From the NCBI GenBank assembly GCA_032250905.1, contig JAVVEQ010000041.1, positions 1-31,264 on the forward strand: 31,264 nucleotides of DNA, in the 5' to 3' direction. A program made the translations under genes and the position numbers. Below the pieces are notes generated by a model. The model was given only the letters and a program-made list of their open reading frames with translations, searched no databases and was not told the DNA's origin. The stretch is from Desulfotignum sp032250905. GTDB taxonomy: Bacteria > Desulfobacterota > Desulfobacteria > Desulfobacterales > Desulfobacteraceae. This document shows, one piece after another, positions 7,681 to 16,490 of this stretch. The number at the start of each line of letters is the position of its first letter. Within the stretch, counting starts at the first letter, position 1.

Positions 7681-9195
7681 CTAAATCGTGTCCTTGAACT
7701 CTTCGTCATAGGCTTCCAGGGCTTGCTTGAGCTTGGTCTCAATCTCGGAAGTGATCTCTTTCTTCTCTTTCAAGCCTTGGTAGATTTCAGGAAACCGGTT
7801 TTCCACAAAGCTATAAAGTCCTTCTTCATATTTGGAAACCGCATCTTTGGGATACTTGTCAATATAGCCCTTGGTGCCCGCATACAGTGCAGTGACCATT
7901 TTTTCCATGGGAAGTGGTTGAAACTGGGGCTGTTTGAGCAGTTCAACCAGTCTTTCTCCACGGGTCAACTGTTTCTGGGTGGCGGCATCCAGATCGGAAC
8001 CAAACGCTGCAAAGGCTTCCAGCTCACGGTACTGGGCCAAATCCAGACGCAGGGTACCGGCCACCTGTTTCATGGCTTTCACCTGGGCGGCACCCCCTAC
8101 CCGGGATACGGAAAGTCCCACATCGATCGCCGGCCGGACACCGGCAAAAAACAGGTCTTTATCCAGAAAAATCTGACCGTCGGTAATCGAGATCACGTTG
8201 GTAGGAATAAATGCGGATACGTCCCCTTCCTGGGTCTCGATAATAGGAAGCGCGGTCAGAGAACCCGCACCTTTTTCGTCACTGAGTTTGGCGGAGCGCT
8301 CCAGCAGACGGGAATGGTTGTAAAAAATATCGCCGGGAAACGCTTCACGTCCGGGCGGACGTCTGAGAAGCAGAGACACCTGCCGATAGGCAACCGCCTG
8401 TTTGGACAGGTCATCATAAATGATCAGGGCATGTTCACCTTTGTCCCTGAAATATTCTCCCATGGCGCATCCGGCATAAGGAGCCAGATACTGCATGGCA
8501 GCAGATTCTGATGCCGATGCCACCACCACCGTGGTGTATTCCATGGCACCATGCTCTTCCAGAGCCGCCACCACCTGGGCTACGGTGGATTTTTTCTGCC
8601 CGCAGGCCACATAGATGCATTTCATGTCCGTATTTTTCTGAGCAATGATGGCATCCACAGCCAGGGCGGTTTTTCCAATCTGCCGGTCGCCGATGATCAG
8701 TTCCCGCTGTCCCCGGCCTACTGGGGTCATCCCGTCCACAGCCTTGGCACCGGTATAGCAGGGTTCATGTACCGATTTTCTGGCGATAACACCCGGTGCC
8801 ACAAGTTCCATGTTCATCATGACATCAGAATTGATGGGTCCCTTACCGTCAATGGGCTCTCCTGTAGTAGTGACCACCCTGCCAAGCAGGGCTTCTCCCA
8901 CAGGGACGGAAGCGATACGATCGGTTCTCTTGACGACATCCCCTTCCTTGATGAGCTTGTCATCCCCAAGGATGGCGATACCCACGTTGTCAGATTCAAG
9001 GTTCAAAGCAAGACCTAAAATGCCCCCGGGAAACTCCACAAGCTCCATGGCTTTCACTTTTTCCAAACCATATACACGGGCGATACCATCACCCGCAGAC
9101 AGAACAACACCGGTCTCATTCAGATCAACCTTGGCGTCAAACCCCTTGATCTGATCTTTAATTATCTGGCTTATTTCTTCTGCTTTAATTTCCAT
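7681..9195 (-). CDS. atpA: F1 ATP synthase alpha subunit
   Basis: Non-catalytic nucleotide-binding subunit of F1. The 504-aa product has the P-loop GDRQIGKT (169-176), the ALIIYDDLSKQAVAYRQ region, and the PGREAFPGDIFYNHSRLLERSAK signature of alpha/beta subunits. Length is typical (about 500-510). Its ATG overlaps the atpH stop by one base (TAATG), consistent with translational coupling. GVRPAIDVGLSVSRVGGAAQ is intact. Confidence 0.98.
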   Translation of the reverse strand: MEIKAEEISQIIKDQIKGFDAKVDLNETGVVLSAGDGIARVYGLEKVKAMELVEFPGGILGLALNLESDNVGIAILGDDKLIKEGDVVKRTDRIASVPVGEALLGRVVTTTGEPIDGKGPINSDVMMNMELVAPGVIARKSVHEPCYTGAKAVDGMTPVGRGQRELIIGDRQIGKTALAVDAIIAQKNTDMKCIYVACGQKKSTVAQVVAALEEHGAMEYTTVVVASASESAAMQYLAPYAGCAMGEYFRDKGEHALIIYDDLSKQAVAYRQVSLLLRRPPGREAFPGDIFYNHSRLLERSAKLSDEKGAGSLTALPIIETQEGDVSAFIPTNVISITDGQIFLDKDLFFAGVRPAIDVGLSVSRVGGAAQVKAMKQVAGTLRLDLAQYRELEAFAAFGSDLDAATQKQLTRGERLVELLKQPQFQPLPMEKMVTALYAGTKGYIDKYPKDAVSKYEEGLYSFVENRFPEIYQGLKEKKEITSEIETKLKQALEAYDEEFKDTI

Positions 9196-9746
9196 TAGAC
9201 ACTCTCACCTTTTTTTAAAGTTTCCCTCATATTGATCAGCTGAGTTTTCACGCTGCCATCCAGAACAAGATCGCCGATTTTGGTAACCACACCGCCGATG
9301 AGACTTGGATCCTGTTCTACATTCAAAACAATTGTTTTCCCCACTCTTTTTGACAGGGCATCCCGGATTTTTTCCACCGCGTCCGAAGACAATTGTGTTG
9401 CAGAAGTAATGCTGGCTTTGACGATTCCTTTGAGTTCATCGGCCAGATCCTTGTAATACGAGGCGATATCTCTCAAATATCTGATTCTTCCCTTGTCAAA
9501 CAGCAACATCAGAAAAGAATTCATTACCACAGACAGGTTTGTCGATCCCAGAACAGCTTCCAGCACTTTTCTCCGGTCGTTTTTGTTATACAGCGGATTG
9601 ATCAGAACCGTTTCAAAGCCTTCCTGGGTGTCAAATAAAGACACCATGGCTTCAAGTTCTTCATTGTATAAATCCGCCTGGCCGTCTTCCTGGCCGATCA
9701 TGATCAATGCCTTGGCATAACGCCTGGATACTGCTAAATTTTTCAT
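9195..9746 (-). CDS. atpH: ATP synthase delta subunit (OSCP)
   Basis: Peripheral-stalk subunit joining F1 to the b/b' stalk. The 183-aa product starts LAVSRRYAKALIMIGQE, the typical delta N-terminus, has an all-helical N-terminal domain to about residue 105, and ends with the conserved EQDPSLIGGVVTKIGDLVLDGSVKTQL motif. Length is normal. It is coupled at both ends: TAATG overlaps with atpF upstream and with atpA downstream. Confidence 0.95.
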   Translation of the reverse strand: MKNLAVSRRYAKALIMIGQEDGQADLYNEELEAMVSLFDTQEGFETVLINPLYNKNDRRKVLEAVLGSTNLSVVMNSFLMLLFDKGRIRYLRDIASYYKDLADELKGIVKASITSATQLSSDAVEKIRDALSKRVGKTIVLNVEQDPSLIGGVVTKIGDLVLDGSVKTQLINMRETLKKGESV

Positions 9747-10336
9747 TATGCCACCACCTTTTTCAAATAATCGTCCACCAATTTTTCCTGATCTTCAGAT
9801 GAAATGGCGTTCTGAATAACTTGTTCTGCTCGTTCCACAGCCAGAGCGGAAATTTCTTTCTGAAGTTTTACTCTGGCCGTTTTAAACTCCTGTTCAATGG
9901 TCCGTTTGGCCATGTGCTCCAGTTTTTCCGCCTGAGCCTCCGCCTGGGCAATAATCCGTTTTTTTGCCTCTTCTCCCTGCTTGATATACTCCTCGATGAT
10001 CTGCCTGGATTCCTGATCCAGATTGTTGAAACGGGCCTGATATTCAGACAGTTGTCTTTCGGCCTCGTCTTTTTTCTGTTCAAGATCTTTCAGTTCATCA
10101 GCGATCTCTTTTTTCCGTGATGTAAAAAAGGATTTAACCGGCTTTCTTCCCAGAAAAAACAGGGCAATGGCAAGCACGGCAAAGTTCAATGTTTTCCACG
10201 TATCAATGGTCAACCAGGAGTTGTGAACTTCACCATGGGGTGACGCAGCCCAGGCTGTGGCAAGGGCACCCCCGAGAATCAGGGCTGCCACACCGGACAC
10301 TTTGATCTGTTTACGTGTAAAGGTGATTTTTTTCAT
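9746..10336 (-). CDS. atpF: F0 ATP synthase subunit b
   Basis: Membrane-anchored peripheral-stalk subunit. The 196-aa product has two hydrophobic N-terminal stretches. The first (about residues 14-30, ending AWAAS) resembles a signal or leader segment; the second (about 50-64, FAVLAIALFFLGRKPV) is the usual b anchor. A long charged coiled coil follows to the C-terminus. The b proteins of many delta-type Proteobacteria carry such an extra N-terminal segment. It overlaps the b' stop codon (TGATG) and the atpH start (TAATG). With the b' gene it would form a heterodimeric stalk. Confidence 0.92.
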   Translation of the reverse strand: MKKITFTRKQIKVSGVAALILGGALATAWAASPHGEVHNSWLTIDTWKTLNFAVLAIALFFLGRKPVKSFFTSRKKEIADELKDLEQKKDEAERQLSEYQARFNNLDQESRQIIEEYIKQGEEAKKRIIAQAEAQAEKLEHMAKRTIEQEFKTARVKLQKEISALAVERAEQVIQNAISSEDQEKLVDDYLKKVVA

Positions 10337-10767
10337 CAGAGTGCCCTCCCCAGAATTTTTTCGCAGATGGTTTTGGCAAACACCTCCACCTCATTTTTCA
10401 GAGCTTTGCGGGCCTGCTCAGTCTCATCCGCCACCTGTTTTTTGATCCGGGCGAGATTGGCCTGAGCCTTCTGATTGATCTGGTCGATAATTTCACGTTC
10501 CTGCTTTGATGCCTCTTCCACAAAGGCTTCCTTTTCTTTCAAACCTTTGGTTCTGGCCTGCCGCAACCCGTTTTTGTAGGATTCTTCCTGGGAAGATAGA
10601 TCTGCATTGGCTTTTTCAACGCCCGATTCAAGACCTTGAATCTTTGCTTTTCTTTCCAGAAGCACCTTACGAATGGGTTTGTACAGCAGCTGGTTGAGGA
10701 CAAAGAGCAGAATCAGGAAATTGATCATCTGATATACCAAAGATATATCAGGAATCACAGTTATCAT
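10336..10767 (-). CDS. atpF2: F0 ATP synthase subunit b' (second b-type subunit)
   Basis: A second b-type stalk subunit. The 143-aa product has one N-terminal membrane helix (about residues 10-28, YQMINFLILLFVLNQLLYKPI) followed by the conserved KPIRKVLLERKAKI junction and a coiled coil to the end. It is shorter than the b subunit downstream and lacks its extra N-terminal segment. Tandem b'/b genes are known in photosynthetic bacteria and in Desulfobacterota. It is the first gene of this operon; genes for a (atpB) and c (atpE) are not next to it. Confidence 0.9.
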   Translation of the reverse strand: MITVIPDISLVYQMINFLILLFVLNQLLYKPIRKVLLERKAKIQGLESGVEKANADLSSQEESYKNGLRQARTKGLKEKEAFVEEASKQEREIIDQINQKAQANLARIKKQVADETEQARKALKNEVEVFAKTICEKILGRAL

Positions 10768-10823
10768 AAAATTCCCTCCGCCAGTAAATAATTATAAAAA
10801 AAACCAACCACTTATATCTTATC

Positions 10824-10847
10824 GGCTGTTTTTACGCAAAAACAGCC
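10824..10847. promoter_or_regulatory. Perfect hairpin in the atp operon leader
   Basis: Arms GGCTGTTTTT (10824-10833) and AAAAACAGCC (10838-10847) pair perfectly over 10 bp around the loop ACGC. It lies 57 nt before the b' start codon. No T-tract follows directly on either strand. It could be a weak terminator for rodA read-through, an operator, or a leader structure; the sequence does not decide. Confidence 0.45.
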
Positions 10848-10871
10848 CAAATTCCGTATAAAATCGTGACT

Positions 10872-10900
10872 TCAGTACCATCCGGGTAACCATTTGTCAA
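10872..10900 (-). promoter_or_regulatory. Candidate promoter of the ATP synthase operon
   Basis: On the minus strand a perfect -35 TTGACA (10900-10895) is followed after 17 nt by TACTGA (10877-10872), a weak -10. A start near 10865 would give a leader of about 100 nt containing the hairpin at 10824-10847. The 218-nt gap 10768-10985 has no gene. Confidence 0.35.
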
Positions 10901-10985
10901 CATGGAATGAGAAAATATTTCCCTTGCTGACACGTGAATAGCCGATGTTCTCCTGTTTTTCAGAAACCTGTTCCCATCTAACGGA

Positions 10986-12095
10986 TCAGCTGGTGTAAAA
11001 CCGCCGCATGCTGATATTCAGCAGTATGCCGAACCCGACCATGTTGGTGATCACCGATGACCCGCCATAGGAGATCAGGGGCAAGGGCATTCCTACCACT
11101 GGCATCAACCCCATGACCATGCCGACATTGATAAAAACCTGCCAGAAAATCATCGCGGTGATACCGAAAGCCAGGATGGATCCGAACAGATTCCGGCAAT
11201 TATATGCGATATTCAATCCCCAGCAGATCAATAAAAAATACAAAACCAGCAGCACCATGCATCCGACAAGGCCCCATTCCTCAGCCAGCACGGAAAGGAT
11301 GAAGTCTGTATGCTGTTCAGGCAGAAAAGACAGTGCATTCTGAGTTCCCTGCAAAAATCCTTTACCGGTGATCATACCCGATCCTATGGCGATTTTGGAC
11401 TGAATGATGTGATATCCGGTCCCCAGCGGATCACGATCCGGATCCAGAAATGTCAGAATCCGGGTCTTCTGATACGCCTTAAGACCAAAGAACCATACCA
11501 CGGGAATGATACACCCGCTCAAGGCACCCAGGATCAGAAGCACTTTTTTTTCAACTTTGACGAACAGGGTCATGGATCCGGCAATGAGCAGCAGCATCAA
11601 CCCGGTTCCCAGGTCAGGCTGATTGACGATCAAACCCACCGGAATCATGCAGATGACGGCAGGCCTGACCAATTGTCTGAAATTGAGCCCTTCCGGTGAC
11701 ACCATGGTGGAATAGACGGATGCCAGACTGATGATCAATGCGATTTTCATCAATTCGGACGGCTGGATATTGATCCCGCCAAAAGACAGCCATCGCTGGG
11801 ACCCTCCGCCGGATTGACCGAACAGGAACACCCCTGTGAGAAGCAGAATACATCCGGCATAAATAATCAGATTCAGCTTGTTTAAATTCCGGAAATCAAA
11901 AAACAGGACCGCGGTCATGATGACGAACCCGCCCCCCAGCCAGATGAGTTGCCGTTCAAACAGAGAATGAAGCCCGTTCCTCTGCCAGCCGGCCATGACC
12001 GCAGAATAAAGAACCGTCAGCCCGCCGGCAGAGATGATCAGAATCAGCAGCAGCAGCCCCCAGTCAAATTGTTCCAAAAGCCGTCGGTCAAACAT
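10986..12095 (-). CDS. rodA: Peptidoglycan glycosyltransferase RodA
   Basis: SEDS-family polytopic membrane enzyme that polymerises lipid II into glycan strands during rod elongation, working with PBP2. The 369-aa product is highly hydrophobic with about ten membrane helices. It has conserved SEDS segments: WLSFGGINIQPSELMKIALI (about residue 103 on), VNQPDLGTGLMLLLI, and the C-terminal GLMPVVGMPLPLISYGGSSVITNMVGFGILLNI. Length fits RodA (about 370) and is too short for most FtsW. It lies 11 nt after the mrdA stop, the usual partner order. Confidence 0.96.
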   Translation of the reverse strand: MFDRRLLEQFDWGLLLLILIISAGGLTVLYSAVMAGWQRNGLHSLFERQLIWLGGGFVIMTAVLFFDFRNLNKLNLIIYAGCILLLTGVFLFGQSGGGSQRWLSFGGINIQPSELMKIALIISLASVYSTMVSPEGLNFRQLVRPAVICMIPVGLIVNQPDLGTGLMLLLIAGSMTLFVKVEKKVLLILGALSGCIIPVVWFFGLKAYQKTRILTFLDPDRDPLGTGYHIIQSKIAIGSGMITGKGFLQGTQNALSFLPEQHTDFILSVLAEEWGLVGCMVLLVLYFLLICWGLNIAYNCRNLFGSILAFGITAMIFWQVFINVGMVMGLMPVVGMPLPLISYGGSSVITNMVGFGILLNISMRRFYTS

Positions 12096-12106
12096 TTTTT
12101 ATGTTT

Positions 12107-13963
12107 TTACCCTTCCGAATCTACAACAACCGCTTTTTCAGAATCCAGCAGTCCCAGATACTTTTTCACCAGAGTCCCGGCCACAGGGGCTGCGGCCGAA
12201 GACCCATGTTCACCATGCTCGATGATCACTGAAATGGCGATCACCGGATTTTGGGCCGGGGCGTAACACACGAACCAGGCATGATCCTGCAAGGTTTTCA
12301 CCTGTTTTTTATTGTCGAATTTTTCACCGGTTTTCCGGGAAAAGACCTGGGCCGTCCCGGTTTTTCCTGCCAGTTCAACCTGCTTGATTCGAATGCTTCG
12401 TGCCGTACCCCGATCGCCTTCCACCACATTGATCATTCCCTGTCTGACCAGATCCAGGGTTTTTTTACCCGCCGGAATTCCACCGATAATTTCCGGATCA
12501 ATTTTTTCGACCCCGTTGCCGTATACATTTTTTATCGTTGTAACAATCCTGGGTCGAAACAAGGTGCCCCCGTTGGCAATGGCTGCGGTGAACACTGCCA
12601 TCTGAAGCGGGGTAACCAGGTTGAACCCCTGACCGATACTTATGGAAAGGGTTTCTCCAGGATACCAGGCTTCATTGAACCGCTCCCGTTTCCAGGCTGA
12701 CGTGGGAATCAATCCCTCACGTTCATGGTCCAGATCAATACCGGTGGCTCGTCCCAATCCACACCCGCTGGCGTACTGGGCCAGTGCATCCACCCCTATT
12801 TTTTCTCCGGCCAGGTAAAAAAATACGTCACAGGACTGAGTCAGTGCATCCACGACGTTCAACTGCCCGTGTCCGTGTTTGCGCCAGCAATGATACCGTC
12901 GTCCCCTGAACATGTAGAATCCCGGACAAAAGGTGGTACTGTGGCTGTCGATCAGGTTTTCCTCCAGTCCGGCAATGGCGGTCAGAATTTTATATGTGGA
13001 AGCCGGGGGATATTCTGCCTGAATGGTCTTATTGATCATGGGACGACCCGGATTTTCCATGAGTGCTTTCCAGTTGATGCTGGATATCCCGCCGATGAAA
13101 TCATTCTGATTGAACCCGGGATGACTGACCATGACCAGAACATCCCCATTGGCGGGATCCAACGCCACCACGGCCCCATTCTGATCTTTCAGCAGTTCTT
13201 CGGCCAGCTGCTGCAACGGCAGATCCAGCGTCAGATGAAGATTGTAGCCGGGTACCGGTTCAACGGTTTTCAGCACCTGAACCACCCGCCCGTTCACATC
13301 CACTTCCACCTGGCGGCCTCCCCGCCGGCCCTGAAGATAGGATTCAAAACTTTTTTCCACCCCATATCGACCGATTTGGTCTCCTGCCCTTATGTATGGA
13401 AAATCACCGCTTTTAAGCTCTTTTTTATTCACCTCCCCCAGATATCCCAACAGATGGGACGCCAGTTCAGGATGGATGTAATGACGGGTAGGTTCAATTT
13501 CCACAAAAATACCGGGCAGATCAAATTTGTGGGCCTCCACAATGGCCAGCTGATCCCTGGAGATATCTTTTTTCAAGACGATGGGCTTGTACAATGCCGC
13601 ATCGCCCGCCTTTTGAATCTGATCCATCAGTTCAACGTAAGGTTCTTGAATTAAAGAAGATAAAAGTGAGACGGTATCCTGGACAGACCCGGCGTCCTCC
13701 TGTACGATCACCAGATCAAATGCCGGCCGGTTGTCCACCAGCAGTTCTCCGTTCCGGTCAAAAATCAGGCCCCGGGAAGGTTTGATGCTTTTGAGGCGCA
13801 CGCAATTGGTTTCAGACAACCGGCGATATTCTTCACCTTTGATCAGCTGAAGGTAAACCAGGCGAAGGAAAAGCATCATGAACACAATCAAAACACAGAG
13901 ACTGGCAACCATCACCCGCTGTTTCATCCAGTCCCGGTCTTTGTTTTTCTGCAGCTCAACCAT
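12107..13963 (-). CDS. mrdA: Penicillin-binding protein 2 (peptidoglycan DD-transpeptidase)
   Basis: Class B PBP that crosslinks new glycan strands in the elongasome. The 618-aa product has a single N-terminal membrane helix (about residues 17-36), a PBP dimer/pedestal domain (about 60-235, with RGLIFDRNGELL), and a transpeptidase domain. The transpeptidase motifs are SxxK (STYK, 322-325, nucleophile Ser322), SCD (377-379, SxN position) and KTG (534-536). A Cys/His-rich stretch between the first two (C346, C359, H363, H365, C378) resembles the zinc-binding region of PBP2 enzymes. The start codon overlaps mreD by 8 nt. Length and domain order are normal. Confidence 0.97.
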   Translation of the reverse strand: MVELQKNKDRDWMKQRVMVASLCVLIVFMMLFLRLVYLQLIKGEEYRRLSETNCVRLKSIKPSRGLIFDRNGELLVDNRPAFDLVIVQEDAGSVQDTVSLLSSLIQEPYVELMDQIQKAGDAALYKPIVLKKDISRDQLAIVEAHKFDLPGIFVEIEPTRHYIHPELASHLLGYLGEVNKKELKSGDFPYIRAGDQIGRYGVEKSFESYLQGRRGGRQVEVDVNGRVVQVLKTVEPVPGYNLHLTLDLPLQQLAEELLKDQNGAVVALDPANGDVLVMVSHPGFNQNDFIGGISSINWKALMENPGRPMINKTIQAEYPPASTYKILTAIAGLEENLIDSHSTTFCPGFYMFRGRRYHCWRKHGHGQLNVVDALTQSCDVFFYLAGEKIGVDALAQYASGCGLGRATGIDLDHEREGLIPTSAWKRERFNEAWYPGETLSISIGQGFNLVTPLQMAVFTAAIANGGTLFRPRIVTTIKNVYGNGVEKIDPEIIGGIPAGKKTLDLVRQGMINVVEGDRGTARSIRIKQVELAGKTGTAQVFSRKTGEKFDNKKQVKTLQDHAWFVCYAPAQNPVIAISVIIEHGEHGSSAAAPVAGTLVKKYLGLLDSEKAVVVDSEG

Positions 13964-14495
13964 GGGTCTGGTTTCTCTTGTGTTCCCGGATTTTAATCCA
14001 CCGCTGAATCGTGCCCTGCCAGCCCCGGTTCACTGCGTTAATCAGTCCAACCCCCAAAGGGACCATTGCCCCGCCCCATACCACTTGACGGAGCATCATT
14101 GAGACATCCAGGGGGCCGACACCGGTGGTGTCTTGACGGGCAATGACAGAAAAGAGTATCAGTCCCTGTTGAATCGAAACGGCCAGCAGGCTGATGACCA
14201 TGATAAACAAAATATTGGTTTGAAAAACCAGCTGCCGGGCCAGTTGAACCATCAGAAAAATCCAGATATAAGAAAACGTATAAATAAAAAACGGTCCGCC
14301 CGAGAGACTGTCCATGATACCGCCGATAACGGCAATGACAGCAATGATCATGTAATGGGAAAAATGAAGACTGACATATACGATCAGGATGATGGTCAGA
14401 TCAAAACAATAGAACGAACAGGATAAACTGGGAAGCAGCACGGTTTGAAAAACAACAAAAAAAAGGCAGATGATTCCGACAAAAAGCCATTTCAT
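13956..14495 (-). CDS. mreD: Rod shape-determining protein MreD
   Basis: Small polytopic membrane protein of the elongasome. The 179-aa product has about five or six hydrophobic helices and little conserved sequence, as is usual for MreD. The patch GGIMDSLSGGPFFIYTFSYI (about residues 58-77) matches the family's conserved G-x-x-D-x-x-S-G region. The call is firm because of position: its ATG overlaps the mreC stop (ATGA) and its 3' end overlaps mrdA. Confidence 0.9.
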   Translation of the reverse strand: MKWLFVGIICLFFVVFQTVLLPSLSCSFYCFDLTIILIVYVSLHFSHYMIIAVIAVIGGIMDSLSGGPFFIYTFSYIWIFLMVQLARQLVFQTNILFIMVISLLAVSIQQGLILFSVIARQDTTGVGPLDVSMMLRQVVWGGAMVPLGVGLINAVNRGWQGTIQRWIKIREHKRNQTHG

Positions 14496-15298
14496 TGTTT
14501 ATAAACCAGCACCTCTTCCAGTTTATCAAAATCCACACTGGTCTGAATAATGATATCCTGGAACAATCGGGAATGATCTTTTTCAACATCCAGAACCGTA
14601 CCGATTTTCAAGCCTTTGGGAAAGACCTGATCCAGCCCTGAAGATACGATGACTTCACCTGGATGAATCTCTTCCTTGCGCAGGGCATAAACAAAAACAC
14701 ACCGGTTGTCATCTCCCCCTTTGACGATTCCCCTGGCCCGCGTATTTTGAACCAGGGCATCCACTGCGGAGTTACGGTCCGTGATAAGCAACACCCTGGA
14801 AAAATTGGGAGATACCTTTGTAATCTGCCCCACAATACCTTCCGGAACCAGTATGGGGGCATTTTTTTTCAGACCGTGTCTTTCCCCCTTATCGATCATC
14901 AGGGTTTTGAACCAGGGGGAAGGGTCCCGGGCAATGACCCGGGCCGCCACATAGGTTCCGGATGCAGCCGTTGTAAATGCCACGAATTTTTTCAACCTGG
15001 CATTTTCCATGGTCAGCTCCCTGTTCTTGTTTTCAATCTGTTGGGCACGGGCCAGTTGATTCTTTAAAAGAACACTTTCCCGGGCTCCCGACACGCAGGC
15101 AAAATAGTTCTTCCAGACAGAGGACACAAAAAAAATCGATCGCTGTACGGCCAGTTGAAAAGGGGCGGTGATTGTAATCAGGACTTCTTCCGGACCCTGC
15201 ACCTGAAAATTCTGTCTGCTGGTCATACTGATGACGATCAGATTGATCGCAACAAACAATCCCACCCCGACCGCGATTAACATTTTACGGGAGAACAT
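14492..15298 (-). CDS. mreC: Rod shape-determining protein MreC
   Basis: Periplasmic scaffold linking MreB/MreD to PBP2. The 268-aa product has one N-terminal membrane helix (about residues 7-25), a coiled-coil stretch rich in Glu, Asn and Arg (about 75-108), and the beta-barrel core with VAARVIARDPSPWFKTLMIDKGERHGLKKNAPILVPEGIVGQI, RVLLITDRNSAVDALVQ and VIVSSGLDQVFPKGLKIGTV, all typical of MreC. Length is normal. It starts 4 nt after the mreB stop. Confidence 0.96.
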   Translation of the reverse strand: MFSRKMLIAVGVGLFVAINLIVISMTSRQNFQVQGPEEVLITITAPFQLAVQRSIFFVSSVWKNYFACVSGARESVLLKNQLARAQQIENKNRELTMENARLKKFVAFTTAASGTYVAARVIARDPSPWFKTLMIDKGERHGLKKNAPILVPEGIVGQITKVSPNFSRVLLITDRNSAVDALVQNTRARGIVKGGDDNRCVFVYALRKEEIHPGEVIVSSGLDQVFPKGLKIGTVLDVEKDHSRLFQDIIIQTSVDFDKLEEVLVYKQ

Positions 15299-15302
15299 GT
15301 AC

Positions 15303-16349
15303 TCAGTCGATCACCACTTCTGTCAAAATATCAATGCTGTCCAAGGCTTTACCGCACCCCAGCGCCACGGTGGACAAGGGGTCGTCCGCCACCACAATGG
15401 GAAGACCGCTTTTTTCCCTGAGCAGTTTATCCAGATTTTTCAACAACGCACCGCCACCGGTCAGTACAATACCTGAATCCACTATATCCGCTGCCAATTC
15501 CGGCGGGGTCTGTTCCAGGGCGATCCGCACGGTTTCCACAATGGCTTCAATCTGTTCGGAAATGGCCATTCGGACCTCCTCGGAATCAATCGCCAGAATC
15601 TTGGGAATCCCGGACACCAGATCCCGGCCCTTGACCTCGATGGTTTCCAGATTTTCCGGATCCGGGTATGCATTGCCGATGGTGGTTTTGATGATCTCGG
15701 CAGTTCTTTCACCGATGAGCAGGTTGTATTTTCGCTTGATGTGCTGACTGATGGAGGCATCCATCTTATCCCCCGCCACCCTTAAAGACCGGGTATAGAC
15801 GATACCGGCCAGGGAAATGACCGCCACTTCGGTGGTGCCGCCGCCGATGTCCACCACCATGTTACAGGTGGGTTCCGTAATGGGAAGACCTGCGCCGATG
15901 GCCGCAGCCATAGGTTCTTCAATCAGAAAGACTTCCCTGGCCCCGGCGGATTCCGCAGATTCCCGGACCGCCCGCTTTTCCACCTGCGTGATGCCCGACG
16001 GAACAGCAATGATAATCCGGGGCCGGACCATGGTTTTTCGATTGTTATGAACCTTTCGGATGAAGTGCTTGAGCATGGCTTCGGTCACCTCAAAATCAGC
16101 AATGACCCCGTCCCTCATGGGACGGATGGCCACAATATTGCCGGGGGTCCGGCCCAGCATCCGTTTGGCCTCCATACCCACTGCCAGAACCTTATTCTTG
16201 GCACGTGCATCCGTTCGCACCGCCACCACTGAAGGCTCACTCAATACAATTCCTTTTCCTTTAACATATACCAGCGTATTGGCCGTACCAAGGTCAATGG
16301 CCAGATCATTTGAAAAGGCGCCAAGCAACGAATCCGTAATAAAGTTCAT
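15303..16349 (-). CDS. mreB: Rod shape-determining protein MreB (bacterial actin)
   Basis: Actin-like ATPase whose membrane filaments guide cell-wall elongation. The 348-aa product has the phosphate-binding loop DLGTANTLVYVKGKGIVLSEPSVVAV (from about residue 18), EEPMAAAIGAGLP, and the second phosphate motif DIGGGTTEVAVISL (about 167-180), with GIVLTGGGALLKNLD near the C-terminus. Length is typical. GAGG lies about 5 nt before the ATG. It is the first gene of mreBCD-mrdA-rodA. Confidence 0.98.
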   Translation of the reverse strand: MNFITDSLLGAFSNDLAIDLGTANTLVYVKGKGIVLSEPSVVAVRTDARAKNKVLAVGMEAKRMLGRTPGNIVAIRPMRDGVIADFEVTEAMLKHFIRKVHNNRKTMVRPRIIIAVPSGITQVEKRAVRESAESAGAREVFLIEEPMAAAIGAGLPITEPTCNMVVDIGGGTTEVAVISLAGIVYTRSLRVAGDKMDASISQHIKRKYNLLIGERTAEIIKTTIGNAYPDPENLETIEVKGRDLVSGIPKILAIDSEEVRMAISEQIEAIVETVRIALEQTPPELAADIVDSGIVLTGGGALLKNLDKLLREKSGLPIVVADDPLSTVALGCGKALDSIDILTEVVID

Positions 16350-16490
16350 TTTACCTCGTTTGTTTTCTTAAATTTTTTTTCAAATGGGTACAGGTATCGA
16401 TCTTCATCTGAACAACAGTTGCTAACAAAATTGACCATTTTTTACAAGACTAAAGTCTGTTGTCTCTATATATTGTTCCGTCCGCCGGCA

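Noticed and set aside
12725..13654. Long plus-strand open frame (309 codons) opposite mrdA, and similar frames opposite atpA, tyrS, hyfG and hyfB
   Set aside because: They mirror strongly conserved minus-strand genes, have no family motifs and no ribosome-binding sites. High-GC third positions make long antisense frames common.
16447..16458. Palindrome AGACT-AA-AGTCT upstream of mreB
   Set aside because: Only 5-bp arms; too short to support a regulatory call without conservation data. No convincing mreB promoter was seen in 16350-16490 either.
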